Shown here: one piece after another, positions 63,219 to 64,000 of the stretch
Numbering within the stretch: the first letter of the stretch is position 1
Layout: each line of letters begins with the position of its first letter
Assembly (NCBI GenBank): GCA_903813345.2
Contig: CAIIXF020000001.1
Span: 43,681,366 to 43,745,365 of the forward strand
Reading direction: 5' to 3'
Source: Owenia fusiformis
Taxonomy: Eukaryota; Annelida; Polychaeta; Sabellida; Oweniidae
Length of the DNA stretch: 64,000 nucleotides
The notes under the pieces: generated by a model
Database searches by the model: none
Told to the model about the DNA's origin: nothing
Seen by the model: the letters and a program-made list of their open reading frames with translations, nothing else
Made by a program: the position numbers and the translations under genes

Positions 63219-63672
63219 CTGAAAATAATAACAATGAGTCATATATCAGGTGACAATGTACTGTAAACTTACAATGATAAAGCAGAAAATATATTTAATA
63301 CAGACAAAGGGACGTCAAATATGCAGACTTTTTATATTGTTGTATTTTATGTCACAAGACCTACAGTCCCCTACAATCTATCCAAAAACGTCAGAGCATG
63401 AACATCTGCATCTTCATCTTCTAATTTCAGAAATAGACTAATTTAGGCAGATAAATACATTGGCTGAACTACATATATGTCCTGATCTCTCTTTTAAGGA
63501 AGATGTATACCCTTCATCCAGTACCAGTTAAATAATACATTTGCAATAGCTGATTTATACTTCATTAATTCTTTGAAAAGTGACAAATAATCTATTGAGT
63601 CAAAAAAATAAAAATAATTTCCTGATTTTCATGTTTTCTTTCGCGTTAACTTGAAAATCTAAGCCTACGTAC

Positions 63673-64000
63673 CTATTTTAACGATGTATGTAACGCCCTG
63701 TAAAATAGCTTTATTATATGATATCAAAAACCCGAGATATTTTATTCCAATTCGATATTTACGCAGAAATAGGAAAAATATTTTTAGTTCCTCCTCTTTC
63801 AGGTGGCCATTTTAAGTTGGTGACGTCATTTTCCATTTTTTGCGCAAGTAATCTAAACAATAAAATAAACTTCTTCGTGTTGACTAAATATTTAATAGAT
63901 TCAAACGTAGTATAACATAAAAGTGCTTTATTAGCTATTCATAAATCTTAACATTAATTCCCATTTTGTGCATATTAATGTAGATAAATTCTACTGCGCC
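63673..64000 (-). promoter_or_regulatory. Probable syntaxin promoter and first non-coding exon
   Basis: Upstream of the putative GTACGT donor lies AT-rich sequence with a perfect TGACGTCA (63821-63828), a CREB/ATF-type site, next to AAAATGGCCACC on the - strand. The transcription start is not determinable. Confidence 0.35.

Noticed and set aside
1-64000. CRISPR array, operon or bacterial-type defence system
   Set aside because: The genes are intron-containing animal genes. The tandem arrays have long diverged units without regular short repeats and unique spacers, and no cas-like or phage-like gene was seen.

Overview
The window is animal nuclear DNA. It is AT-rich, its genes are split into many short exons with standard GT/AG introns, and it is packed with non-autonomous transposable elements. 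The repeat types (a tRNA-headed SINE, short TIR elements with CAGTAAAACC ends, and long arrays built on AAAATGGCGGCCATTTT) together with the protein sequences suggest a marine invertebrate, probably a lophotrochozoan such as a mollusc. That placement is an inference. I reconstructed four protein-coding genes exon by exon, and the reading frame closes in all four.

Region by region: (1) 8046-30839, + strand: calsyntenin, 16 exons, complete except for the signal-peptide exon, which must lie upstream; 1-8045 is probably its first intron or upstream DNA. (2) 36110-43601, - strand: a complete 10-exon SLC22 organic cation/carnitine-type transporter of 648 residues with an unusually long TM6-TM7 cytoplasmic loop, lying tail-to-tail with calsyntenin. 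(3) 46175-47865, + strand: a 3-exon, 326-residue stathmin of the STMND1 type with an N-terminal MGC acylation motif. It appears to share a compact, CpG-richer divergent promoter (about 45796-46174) with the untranslated first exon of the SLC22 gene. (4) 54330-63122, - strand: a complete 10-exon, 285-residue endosomal Qa-SNARE, syntaxin 12-like, lying tail-to-tail with the stathmin gene.

The genes are not an operon and share no pathway. Calsyntenin (kinesin cargo adaptor), stathmin (tubulin regulation) and syntaxin 12 (recycling endosomes) all touch membrane or microtubule traffic, but clustering by chance is the simplest reading.

The most unusual content is in the repeats. Three elements (39.88-40.85, 42.78-43.20 and 52.00-53.52 kb) each carry a left-end motif that is the reverse complement of their own right-end motif, while the motif itself differs from copy to copy, so the two ends change together. 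Two further array elements with different termini sit in the large third intron of the syntaxin gene, and one of them is interrupted by a composite insertion with 455-bp direct terminal repeats and two apparently identical 600-bp internal units. Other elements include a 642-bp near-perfect palindrome, two nearly identical 178-bp MITE-like elements 11 kb apart, and a pair of about 575-bp inverted arms. No CRISPR array, operon, rRNA or functional tRNA was seen.
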